A stretch of 64,000 nucleotides of DNA from Brooklawnia propionicigenes (GTDB lineage Bacteria > Actinomycetota > Actinomycetes > Propionibacteriales > Propionibacteriaceae): NCBI RefSeq assembly GCF_030297015.1, contig NZ_AP028056.1:1250939-1314938 (forward strand). Direction: 5' to 3'. The notes beneath the pieces are model-generated. The model did no database searches and was not told the origin of the DNA. It saw only the letters and a program-made list of their open reading frames with translations. A program made the position numbers and the translations under genes. This document shows, in pieces, positions 18,860-26,900 of this stretch. The first letter of the stretch is position 1. Every line of letters starts with the position of its first letter.

Positions 18860-20340
18860 ACAGCGGCGACGGGGAGAAGCTGCACGCCTCGGTGCTGGTC
18901 GCCCCGGCCCGTGAGCGCCGCCGCTACCGCAAGCAGCGCCGCGAGGCGGCAGCCCGGCTGCACCGTGAGCAGCAGCAGCGGAAGATGGCTGAGGCGAAAG
19001 CCCGCGCCGAGGCGGAGAAGGCCGAACAGCGCGCCCGGCAGTACTTGCCCGCCGCCGGGGAGCCCGGCCCGGCGATGCTGCGCACGCCCGGCCGCTTCCA
19101 TCTGCCCCGCCACCAAGACACCTCCGCCACGCTCGCCGGGGGCTACCCGTTCGTCGCCGAGGGCGGGCTCGGCTCCAGCGGCGTGTTCGTCGGGCAAGAC
19201 CTCTACAGCGGCGGCAGCTTCGTCTACGACCCGTGGGTGCTCTACGCCAACGGCATCATCACCGCCCCGAATCTCGTGCTCGCAGGCATCGTCGGCAGCG
19301 GGAAATCGTCGCTGATGAAGTCCCTCTACACCCGCAGTCTCCCGTTCGGGCGGCGCGTGTACGTGCCGGGCGACCCGAAAGGCGAACATACGCCGATCGC
19401 GGAGGCGGTCGGGGGCCGGGCGATTGCGCTCGGTCACGGCATGGCCACCCGGCTCAACCCGCTCGATGAGGGCTACCGGCCCACGGGCTTCACTGACGCC
19501 GAGTGGCAGAGCACGGTCGCGGCGCGTCGCCGCGACCTCATCGGCGCGCTGGCCGAGGTCGTGCTCGCCCGCCCGCTCACCCCACTGGAGCACACGAGCA
19601 TCGACGTGGCGCTGACGGCGACGGTGCGGGAGCACCCGGTGCCGATCCTGCCGATGGTCGTCGAGCGCATCCTCGCCCCGGCCGAGGACGTCGACGGCAG
19701 ACTGGCCGAGGACGGCAGGATCGTCGGGCACGCGCTGCGCAGGCTGGTGGCCGGGGATCTCGCCGGGCTGTTCGACGGCCCTTCCACGGTCAGGTTCGAT
19801 CCGACCCTGCCGATGATCAGCCTCGACCTGTCGCGGGTCACCGAGAACTCCACGCTGATCAGCGCGCTGATGACGTGCTGCTCGGCCTGGATGGAATCGG
19901 CTCTCCTCGACCCGTCCGGCGGGCAACGCTGGGTGATCTACGACGAAGCCTGGAGGCTGATGTCCCAGCCGTCGCTGTTGCGCCGGATGGACGCCCACTG
20001 GCGGCTCGCCCGCCACTACGGGATCGCGAACGCCTTGATCTTCCACAAGCTGACCGACTTGGAGAACGTGGGCGACGCCGGGAGTGCGATGCGCTCGCTG
20101 GCGAACTCGCTGCTGGCCAACGCGGAAACTCGCGTGATCTACCGGCAGGAAAGCGACCAGCTCGGCGTGACCGCCAAGACCCTCGGCCTGACCACGACCG
20201 AACGCAAACTGCTGCCCTCGCTCGGTGTCGGGCAAGGGCTGTGGAAGATCAAGGAGCGCAGTTTCGTCGTGCAGGCACAGTTGCACCCCGACGAGCTCGA
20301 CCTGTTCGATACGTCTTCTCGCGCCGCCGCGAGAACCTAG
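18856..20340 (+). CDS. VirB4/TraC-like conjugal transfer ATPase
   Basis: A 494-residue cytoplasmic ATPase. The N-terminus is highly charged and probably coiled-coil (residues 18-64). Walker A is GIVGSGKSS (about 144-152), Walker B is WVIYDEAWRLM (about 359-369), and LTDLENVGDAG resembles the motif after Walker B in VirB4/TraC proteins. It powers assembly of the mating channel. ATG 18856 is chosen since it overlaps the upstream stop (ATGA); a longer in-frame start at 18802 would run inside the previous gene. The N-terminal channel-binding domain usual in VirB4 seems to be supplied by the SCO6880-like protein. Confidence 0.85.
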   Translation: MNSGDGEKLHASVLVAPARERRRYRKQRREAAARLHREQQQRKMAEAKARAEAEKAEQRARQYLPAAGEPGPAMLRTPGRFHLPRHQDTSATLAGGYPFVAEGGLGSSGVFVGQDLYSGGSFVYDPWVLYANGIITAPNLVLAGIVGSGKSSLMKSLYTRSLPFGRRVYVPGDPKGEHTPIAEAVGGRAIALGHGMATRLNPLDEGYRPTGFTDAEWQSTVAARRRDLIGALAEVVLARPLTPLEHTSIDVALTATVREHPVPILPMVVERILAPAEDVDGRLAEDGRIVGHALRRLVAGDLAGLFDGPSTVRFDPTLPMISLDLSRVTENSTLISALMTCCSAWMESALLDPSGGQRWVIYDEAWRLMSQPSLLRRMDAHWRLARHYGIANALIFHKLTDLENVGDAGSAMRSLANSLLANAETRVIYRQESDQLGVTAKTLGLTTTERKLLPSLGVGQGLWKIKERSFVVQAQLHPDELDLFDTSSRAAART

Positions 20341-20387
20341 AAGTTCGCCCGGATTCTGACGGTTCCGCGAGTGCTGTCGGCGCTGTC

Positions 20388-20408
20388 GGCGCACCTTCCT
20401 CGTGCGCC
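20388..20408 (+). other. Hairpin in the 105-base gap after the VirB4-like gene
   Basis: GGCGCAC (20388-20394) and GTGCGCC (20402-20408) form a 7-bp stem with a 7-base loop. The element-wide hexamer GCACCT (20391-20396) overlaps the left arm. No T-run follows. A duplicated GCTGTCGGC lies just upstream. It may act as an RNA-processing or attenuation site within the operon. Confidence 0.45.
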
Positions 20409-20445
20409 CGTCCGGGCCGCTCCGAGGTGAGTGAGGGAGGCCATC

Positions 20446-21093
20446 GTGTCTGACCAGAGTGAGTTCAGCAGCGACAGCACCGGGTCGCCGTTCTTGGACG
20501 GCCTCTCCGCGTTCGAGGCCGGTGTCGACAAGTCGGAGGCGGTACCGGATGCGTTGTACGCGGAGCCGTGGTTCGGGCGCGACAGCGCGGGCTTCGGGCT
20601 GCTCGTGGGCCGCAACAAGGTCATCGACGTGCGCGTGGGGCCAGAGGGCCGCGAGATGCGCATCGGCAGGTTCACCGGGAACCGTCGCCGCCCGATCAGC
20701 GCGGCGGGCGTGGCCAAGGTGTTCGGCATGACGGTCGCGCAGTCCGAGCGGATGCTCGACCATATGGAGCAGGCGCTGCGCGCCGGGATCGCCGCCTACC
20801 AGGAGACCTACCGGACGCTGGCCGTCGAAGCCTTCGGCACCGAAGACCCCGTGGGGGTGAGACTCACCCCGAACCTGCTGCAAGAAGTCCACCCAGAAGT
20901 CATCGAGGAAGTGCAGCTGGCCGAGCGGCAGCGGGCGCTCCGCGACCGACTGGACACCGGCGTCGCACCACAGCCGCCGCGTCCGCGCCAGCCAGGGCCG
21001 CGCCAGCCGGGGCCGCGTCGCCCCAGCGCGCCGATCTCGGCTGGGCGCACCGAACCGGACACGCCGGGCCGGTCACCCGGACTCTCCCTCTGA
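20446..21093 (+). CDS. Hypothetical ICE protein, 215 residues
   Basis: The family is not recognised. The core (about 40-150) has YAEPWFGRDSAGFGLLVGRN, a short beta-rich segment, and KVFGMTVAQSERMLDHMEQA, which resembles a DNA-binding helix pair. The C-terminal 50 residues are Pro/Arg-rich with three copies of a QPGPR-like repeat. GTG 20446 is preferred as GAGGGAGG lies five bases upstream. It sits between the VirB4-like and VirD4-like genes. Confidence 0.6.
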   Translation: MSDQSEFSSDSTGSPFLDGLSAFEAGVDKSEAVPDALYAEPWFGRDSAGFGLLVGRNKVIDVRVGPEGREMRIGRFTGNRRRPISAAGVAKVFGMTVAQSERMLDHMEQALRAGIAAYQETYRTLAVEAFGTEDPVGVRLTPNLLQEVHPEVIEEVQLAERQRALRDRLDTGVAPQPPRPRQPGPRQPGPRRPSAPISAGRTEPDTPGRSPGLSL

Positions 21094-21113
21094 GCACGGG
21101 CAAGGGGCAGGCG

Positions 21114-21566
21114 ATGGACACCACGGGCGATGACCGGGAACGGCTCACTGCGACCATGCAGGCGCTCGATGACGGGCTGAACCGGATCGCGCAGAAGTAC
21201 GACGGCAGCGTGACGTTCTCCTACGAAGATCCCGAGACGTTCGGGGCCGGGCACTTCGTGTTCTACCCGGAGAACGACACGAACTCGCGGTTCGCGATCG
21301 AGGAGCAGTACACCGGCACCGACTGGTCGGACGACGACCGGCTGCCGACGTCGTGGACGTGGACGGCGCAGCGCCGCGTGCGCCACCCGGACGGCGGCAC
21401 GGTGTGGGGTATCGAGCGCGAGGGCGAGAGCCGTGCGGAGGACTTCTGGCAGGTGCTCGTCGAGGCCGAGAAGTGGGCGCGCCGCACACAGAACCGCACC
21501 GCGCCGAGCAACCAGTTCGGCATCGGTCACCGCCGACGCCCAGAGCCACCCGCGCCGAGACTCTGA
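21114..21566 (+). CDS. Hypothetical ICE protein, 150 residues
   Basis: A soluble alpha/beta protein of unknown family. It is rich in aromatic and acidic residues (VTFSYEDPETFGAGHFVFYP, WSDDDRLPTSWTWTAQRRV), ending in a basic Pro-rich tail. ATG 21114 has a GGGGCAGG-type ribosome binding site and follows the previous stop by 20 bases. Possible roles are a chaperone or small partner of the coupling protein, but nothing in the sequence shows this. Confidence 0.55.
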   Translation: MDTTGDDRERLTATMQALDDGLNRIAQKYDGSVTFSYEDPETFGAGHFVFYPENDTNSRFAIEEQYTGTDWSDDDRLPTSWTWTAQRRVRHPDGGTVWGIEREGESRAEDFWQVLVEAEKWARRTQNRTAPSNQFGIGHRRRPEPPAPRL

Positions 21567-21586
21567 CCCCTGCGGTCGGAGGGGTC
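21565..21586 (+). other. Hairpin starting at a stop codon, ahead of a GCACCT leader
   Basis: GACCCCT (21565-21571) and AGGGGTC (21580-21586) form a 7-bp stem with an 8-base loop; the stem begins inside the upstream TGA. GCACCT (21591-21596) and the next start codon follow at once. This is the same stop, hairpin, GCACCT, start order seen in several other gaps of the element. Confidence 0.5.
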
Positions 21587-21602
21587 GGGCGCACCTGGCG
21601 GC

Positions 21603-22118
21603 ATGAGAAAACCTCCCGCCCACGCCTCTGCCCCCGCGCCGGTGACGATGCCGGTGATCCGCCTGACCGTGCACGACGACGGCACGATGACCGCCACCGT
21701 CGACGGCGAACCGCTCGCCCCGCCGCAGGCGGAGGGTGCGTGGCGGCGCGGATCGTTCGCCCGGATCGTCGATCAGGTCACCGGGGATCGGATGATCCCG
21801 GCCCGCGTCGAAGTCCGCGAAGCCGATGGCAGCACCTTCACCGACATCATCACCGCCAGCCCGCGCCAGCCTGCACCCGTCGAGGCACCGCCCGAACCGG
21901 AACCGGCCGAAGCGCCCCGACTGCTGGAAGTGACCGGCGCGGGCTTCGTCGCCGGGGAGGACGTCGCGGTCTGCCGCCTCATCCGGCACACCGACGCCAC
22001 CACGGACGGGCGGGTGCGGGCGGTCATCGACCTCGCCCACGACGGCGTGAGTGACGCCGATGAGGTCTTCCTGGTCGGGCGGGTCTCGGGCACGCTCGTG
22101 GTGCGGAGCCTGGCGTGA
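21603..22118 (+). CDS. Hypothetical ICE protein, 171 residues
   Basis: The family is unrecognised. It appears to have two small beta-rich domains (about 15-80, VIRLTVHDDGTMTATVDGEP; and 105-171, VTGAGFVAGEDVAVCRLIRH) joined by a Pro/Glu/Ala linker. The initiation region nearly copies that of the gene at 12062: CACCTGG, one variable base, GGCATGA, then AAACCTCC. The stop overlaps the coupling-protein start by four bases, so the two are likely translated together. Confidence 0.6.
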   Translation: MRKPPAHASAPAPVTMPVIRLTVHDDGTMTATVDGEPLAPPQAEGAWRRGSFARIVDQVTGDRMIPARVEVREADGSTFTDIITASPRQPAPVEAPPEPEPAEAPRLLEVTGAGFVAGEDVAVCRLIRHTDATTDGRVRAVIDLAHDGVSDADEVFLVGRVSGTLVVRSLA

Positions 22119-23905
22119 GCGGCCCGGCCACGGGACGGCAGACCGGCTCGTTCGGTGACGAGCTGACCAACGCCGCCATGATCGGCCTGATCGGGCTGTT
22201 CGCGCTCGCGCTGCTGCTGCGCGCCGCAGGTTCGGTGGCCGCGTTCCTCACCGGCACGACCCAACCCGCCGCAGGCCCCGCCGCCGGGGTCGGGGTGCTG
22301 TTCAACCCGGCCGATCCCGCGACCGCGCTGGACGCCGACGGGTTGAACGCCGTCGTCTACTGGATCGTCGCGGCCGTCCTGCTGACGGGACTCGGTGCTG
22401 GGATCGGATGGGTGTGGACGCGGCTGCGCCGCCACGCACGCCAGACCGAGACCGACCCGCACCGGCTCGCCGGGATCGCCAGCAAGCACGAGGTCACCCG
22501 CACGGCCTCGTCCAAGGCGCTGCTGGCACGAGCTGCGAACCTGCGCCCGTCGCTGGAGCGTCCGACACCGGCCGATGTGGGCTACCGGATCGGCACCGCG
22601 CACGGCCTGGAGGTCTGGGCCAGCGTCGAGGACTCCGTGCTCCTGATCGGGCCACCGAGAAGCGGCAAGTCACTGACCGTCGCTGTCCCGTTCATACTGG
22701 ACGCGCCCGGCTCGGTGGTCGCGACCTCCACCCGGCCCGACAATCTCACCGCGAGTCTGCGCGCCCGGCAGCGCATCGGCCCCACGGCGGTGTTCGACCC
22801 GCAACACCTCGCGGAGGGCCTGCCTGCCGGGTTGCGGTGGTCACCGATCAGAGGCTGCGAAGACCCGCTCACGGCGATGATCCGCGCCACCGGGCTCGCC
22901 TCCGCGACCGGCCTGAACTCTGGGGGCGTCGAGGGCGGCGGGTTCTGGGAGGGCAAGACCCGCTCGGCGTTGCAGGCGCTGCTGCACGCGGCGGCGATCG
23001 ACCACCGGCCCCCGGCCGAGTTGTTCCGGTGGACGCTCGACCCGACCGCCGCCACCGACGCGGTGGCGATCCTCACCAACAGCCCCGACGCCGCCGGCGG
23101 GTGGGCCGAGTCCCTGGAGGCGATGATCGACTCCGACCCCCGCACCCGCGATTCCATCTGGCAGGGCGTCTCCCTGTCGCTGTCCGCCTTGGCCGACCCG
23201 CGCGTGCTCGATGCCGTCTCACCGGGAGAGGGCGAGGACTTCGACCCCGAGACGTTCATCCGCTCGCGGGGCACCCTCTACCTGCTCGCCACCGGCGCCG
23301 GAGCCGGGGCCAGTGCCGCGCTCGTGGCGGCGTTCGTGGAAGACCTCGTGGAAGCCGCTCGCCGCGTCGCCGCCCGCTCGCCGGGGGCGCGCCTCGACCC
23401 GCCCCTGTTGCTCGCGCTCGATGAGATCGCCAACCTGAGCCCGCTGCCGTCGTTGCCGACGCTCATGTCCGAGGGCGGCGGCACGGGAATCACGGCGATG
23501 CCCGTCCTCCAATCCCTGGCGCAGGCGCGGGATCGCTGGTCGGAGAACCAGGCGAACGCGATCTGGGATGCGGCGATCACCAAGATCGTCCTCGGCGGGG
23601 CGTCCAACTCCCGCGACCTGCAAGACCTCAGTGCCCTGATCGGGGAGCGTGATGAGTTCACCGACAGTGTGACCTTGGGCGACCACGGCAACCGCTCGAA
23701 CCAGCGCTCCGTGCGGCGGGTGCCGATCATGCCGCCTGACAGAATCCGCACCCTCCCGTTCGGCACCGCCGTCACGCTGCTGCGTTCGGCACCGCCGATC
23801 ATCACCGATCTGCGGCCCTGGCCTGCCCGAGACGATGGCGAGCGGTTGAAGTCGGATCGGGCCGAGATCGAGGCGCTGCTGCAACGAGGCGCGAATGCCC
23901 CGTGA
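22115..23905 (+). CDS. VirD4/TraG-like type IV coupling protein
   Basis: A 596-residue membrane ATPase that recruits the relaxase-DNA complex to the mating channel. Two transmembrane helices lie in the first 110 residues (about 20-42 and 80-103). Walker A is IGPPRSGKS (about 177-185), followed by VVATSTRPDN. Walker B is LLLALDEIANL (about 428-438), followed by LPTLMSEGGGTGI, the classic TraG/VirD4 sequence. The start is GTG overlapping the upstream stop. Its presence shows that the element uses type IV conjugation rather than FtsK-like double-strand transfer. Confidence 0.9.
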   Translation: MSGPATGRQTGSFGDELTNAAMIGLIGLFALALLLRAAGSVAAFLTGTTQPAAGPAAGVGVLFNPADPATALDADGLNAVVYWIVAAVLLTGLGAGIGWVWTRLRRHARQTETDPHRLAGIASKHEVTRTASSKALLARAANLRPSLERPTPADVGYRIGTAHGLEVWASVEDSVLLIGPPRSGKSLTVAVPFILDAPGSVVATSTRPDNLTASLRARQRIGPTAVFDPQHLAEGLPAGLRWSPIRGCEDPLTAMIRATGLASATGLNSGGVEGGGFWEGKTRSALQALLHAAAIDHRPPAELFRWTLDPTAATDAVAILTNSPDAAGGWAESLEAMIDSDPRTRDSIWQGVSLSLSALADPRVLDAVSPGEGEDFDPETFIRSRGTLYLLATGAGAGASAALVAAFVEDLVEAARRVAARSPGARLDPPLLLALDEIANLSPLPSLPTLMSEGGGTGITAMPVLQSLAQARDRWSENQANAIWDAAITKIVLGGASNSRDLQDLSALIGERDEFTDSVTLGDHGNRSNQRSVRRVPIMPPDRIRTLPFGTAVTLLRSAPPIITDLRPWPARDDGERLKSDRAEIEALLQRGANAP

Positions 23906-23921
23906 ACCGCACCTTCCGGAC

Positions 23922-23942
23922 AGGCACCGGGCGGCGGTGCCT
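23922..23942 (+). other. Hairpin between coupling-protein and helicase genes
   Basis: AGGCACCG (23922-23929) and CGGTGCCT (23935-23942) pair perfectly around GGCGG. GCACCT lies at 23909-23914 and the ribosome binding site GGAGG at 23956-23960. No T-run follows, so a regulatory or mRNA-stability role is more likely than full termination. Confidence 0.5.
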
Positions 23943-23969
23943 GATGCAGGCGTGTGGAGGTGATCGGTG

Positions 23970-26900
23970 ATGGTCAGACGCAGAACCCGGAACCCACCAC
24001 CGGGGCAACTCGAGTTCGACCTGTGGGGGCTGGCCGAGACCGACGCCGACGAGACCACCGAACAGGCGCGGGCAGCCGAGCCGGAGACGACGCAGAAAGG
24101 GGCGGAGCGTGAACAAGTACGGGGCGAGGGCGCGGGAGCACTGGAGGACGCACGCGCCGCAGCGGTACGAGCAGATCGAGAACCCGGAACGGTTCTTCAC
24201 CGAGCTGGGCCGGGAGGCGCAGGGGCAGATCACCGACCTGGCACGCCAGATCGAGACGAACCGCCCGTTGATGCTGGCCAAGACACGCTCTTCGAGGGAG
24301 ACTTACTTACAAGAGGTCGCACGCCGGATGACGGCGCTGAGGATCGCGGAGGAGGTCGTGATGAACCAGTTGGCGTGGATTCACGACCCGGCGCTGCCGC
24401 TGAGCGAGGCCCGCGAGGAGTGGAACCAGACCACCGCGAACGACGAGAACCTGATCATGTGGGCCGAGCGGATGCAGGACTCGCCCGATCTGATGCCCGC
24501 GACGATCGATCTGGAGCAGAAGGCCAAAGACTGGGCCGTGCCCGTCTGGTTCTTGGAGGGTCTGGTGGAGGCCGAGATCCCGAGACGCTACCTGGAAGAG
24601 CACCAGAGCGTGCTAGCGGAGGCAGCGACGATCCGCTTCCTCCGCGAAGTCCGCTAACCCCCGAACCCGGCGGTGAGCCGGGGCCGCGGTTCGTGCCCGC
24701 CTCGCACGACGACCTCGCCCCGTCCGGCGCGAAGGCCCGCTTTCTCGCGAACGTCGCCGCCATCGAGACTGCCCGCGCGATCACAACAGAGCAGCGTCCG
24801 GCGACCGCCGAGGAACAGCAGGTGCTGGCCCGCTGGTCGAGTTGGGGCGCGCTGCCCGACGTTTTCGACGACAGCAAGCAGGGTTGGGCCGACGAACGCG
24901 ACTGGCTGCGCGAACTGCTGGCCCCCGAGGAATGGGATGCGGCGGCACGCACCACGATCAACGCGCACTACACCGACCCGCTGATCATCCGGCAGATGTG
25001 GCGCGCCCTGACCGTGCTCGGCTTCGACGGCGGGCAGGTGCTGGAGCCCGGCTCGGGCTTGGGGACGCTTATCGGCATGGCCCCGGCGACGGCGCGCATG
25101 ACCGGCGTCGAGCTCGACCCGGTGACCGCGACCATCAGCAGAGCGTTGTATCCGCACGCGGAGGTGCGGGGCGAGTCGTTCGCCGACACCCGCCTGCCCG
25201 AGGGGATGTTCGATGCGGCGATCGGGAACGTGCCGTTCTCGAACGTGACCTTGCACGACCCGGTGCATAACCCGACGCGGCAGTCGATGCACAACCACTT
25301 CATCCTCAAGTCGCTCAGGCTGGTGCGGCCGGGCGGGATGGTCGCGGTGCTGACCTCGCAGTACACGATGGACGCGCAGAACCCCGGCGCGCGCCGTGAG
25401 ATGGGCTTGTTGGCTGATTTGGTGGGCGCGATCCGGGTGCCTGCCGGGGCGCACCGGCGCACAGCGGGCACCGACGTGGTGACCGATCTGCTCATCCTGC
25501 GCCGCCACGCCGACGACACGCGGCCCGCCGATGATGGTCTGTGGGAGACGGTCACCCCGATCAGCCTGGACGGGCAGACGGCGAAGATCAACGCCTACTT
25601 CGATGCCCACCCCGAGCATGTGCTCGGCACCCTGGGCATCGGGCACGGCATGTACGGCCCGGCGCTCACCGTCACGGGTGACCTGGAACGGCTGGAGACC
25701 GATCTGGCCGACGCGATCGACCAGATCACGTTCACCGCACGACGTACCGGTATGACGTTCACCGCCCCCACGGTCGAGCATCAGGCACGGCGGGCCGCGC
25801 ATGTGCCGTCGCCGCCGAACCTGTGGGACGGCAGCATCGTCGCCACCGAGCGCGGGTTCGGCACCGTCGCGGCCGGGGCGGTCGAACCGCTCCCGGTGCC
25901 CAAGAGCGCCGAGACCGAGCTGCGCGCCCTGCTCAGGCTGCGGGATGCGGCGACCCGGCTGCTGGAGATGGAAGCGGCGACCGTGGATGACACCGAGGAG
26001 ATCACCACCCAACGGGAGGGGCTGCGCCGCGACTACCAGAAGTATCTGGGCCGGTACGGGCCGCTGAACCGCTACACGCTGCGCCGCACCGGACGCACCA
26101 ACGCCGCCGGGGAGGAGACGCACGCCAGGGTCGTGCCGACCCCGATCCGGCTGCTGCGCTCCGATCCGTTCGGGGCGCTCGTGCTCGCGCTGGAGCAGTT
26201 CGACGACACCGAGCAGACCGCGACCCCGGCGGCGCTCATGACCCGCCGGGTGGTCGCCCCGCGCACCGAGGTTCAGGGCGTGGACACTCCGGCGGATGCG
26301 GTGGCGGTGAGCCTGGATCGCACCGGGCGGATCGAGTTGCCGCTGATCGCGGACATGCTCGGCATGGACGAGGACGAAGCCAGGGGCGCGCTGACCGGGC
26401 TGGTGTTCACCGATCCGGTCACCGATGAACTCATCCACGCCCCCGCCTACCTGTCGGGGGATGTGCGCACCAAACTCGACGCCGCCGCCGAGCGCGCCGC
26501 CGACCCGGCGTTCCAGGCCAATGTTGACGCGCTCAGCGAGGTCGTGCCCGAACCGCTCGGCGTGCAGGAGATCGCGCCCCGGATGGGCGCGGTGTGGATC
26601 AGCGCCGACGTGCACGCCCAGTTCCTGAACGAGCTGCTGCGCACCAGCGAAGTCCGGGTCGAGAACCCGCTGCCGGGAATGTGGGAAGTGCGCGGCGGCC
26701 GGGCCGGGCTGCTGGCGACCAGCGAGTGGGGCACCGAGCGCCGCCCCGCCCCGGACATCGCCCAGGCGGTGATGGAGCAGAAGACGCTGCTGGTCTACGA
26801 CGAGATCGAAGACGTCGGCGGCAAGACGCGCCGCGTGCTCAACCCCTTGGAGACCACCGCCGCGCAGGAGAAGGCCGACGCGATCCAGGAACGGTTCGCG

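Noticed and set aside
18652-20892. 746-codon minus-strand frame
   Set aside because: It is antisense to the VirB4-like ATPase, whose Walker motifs are clear.
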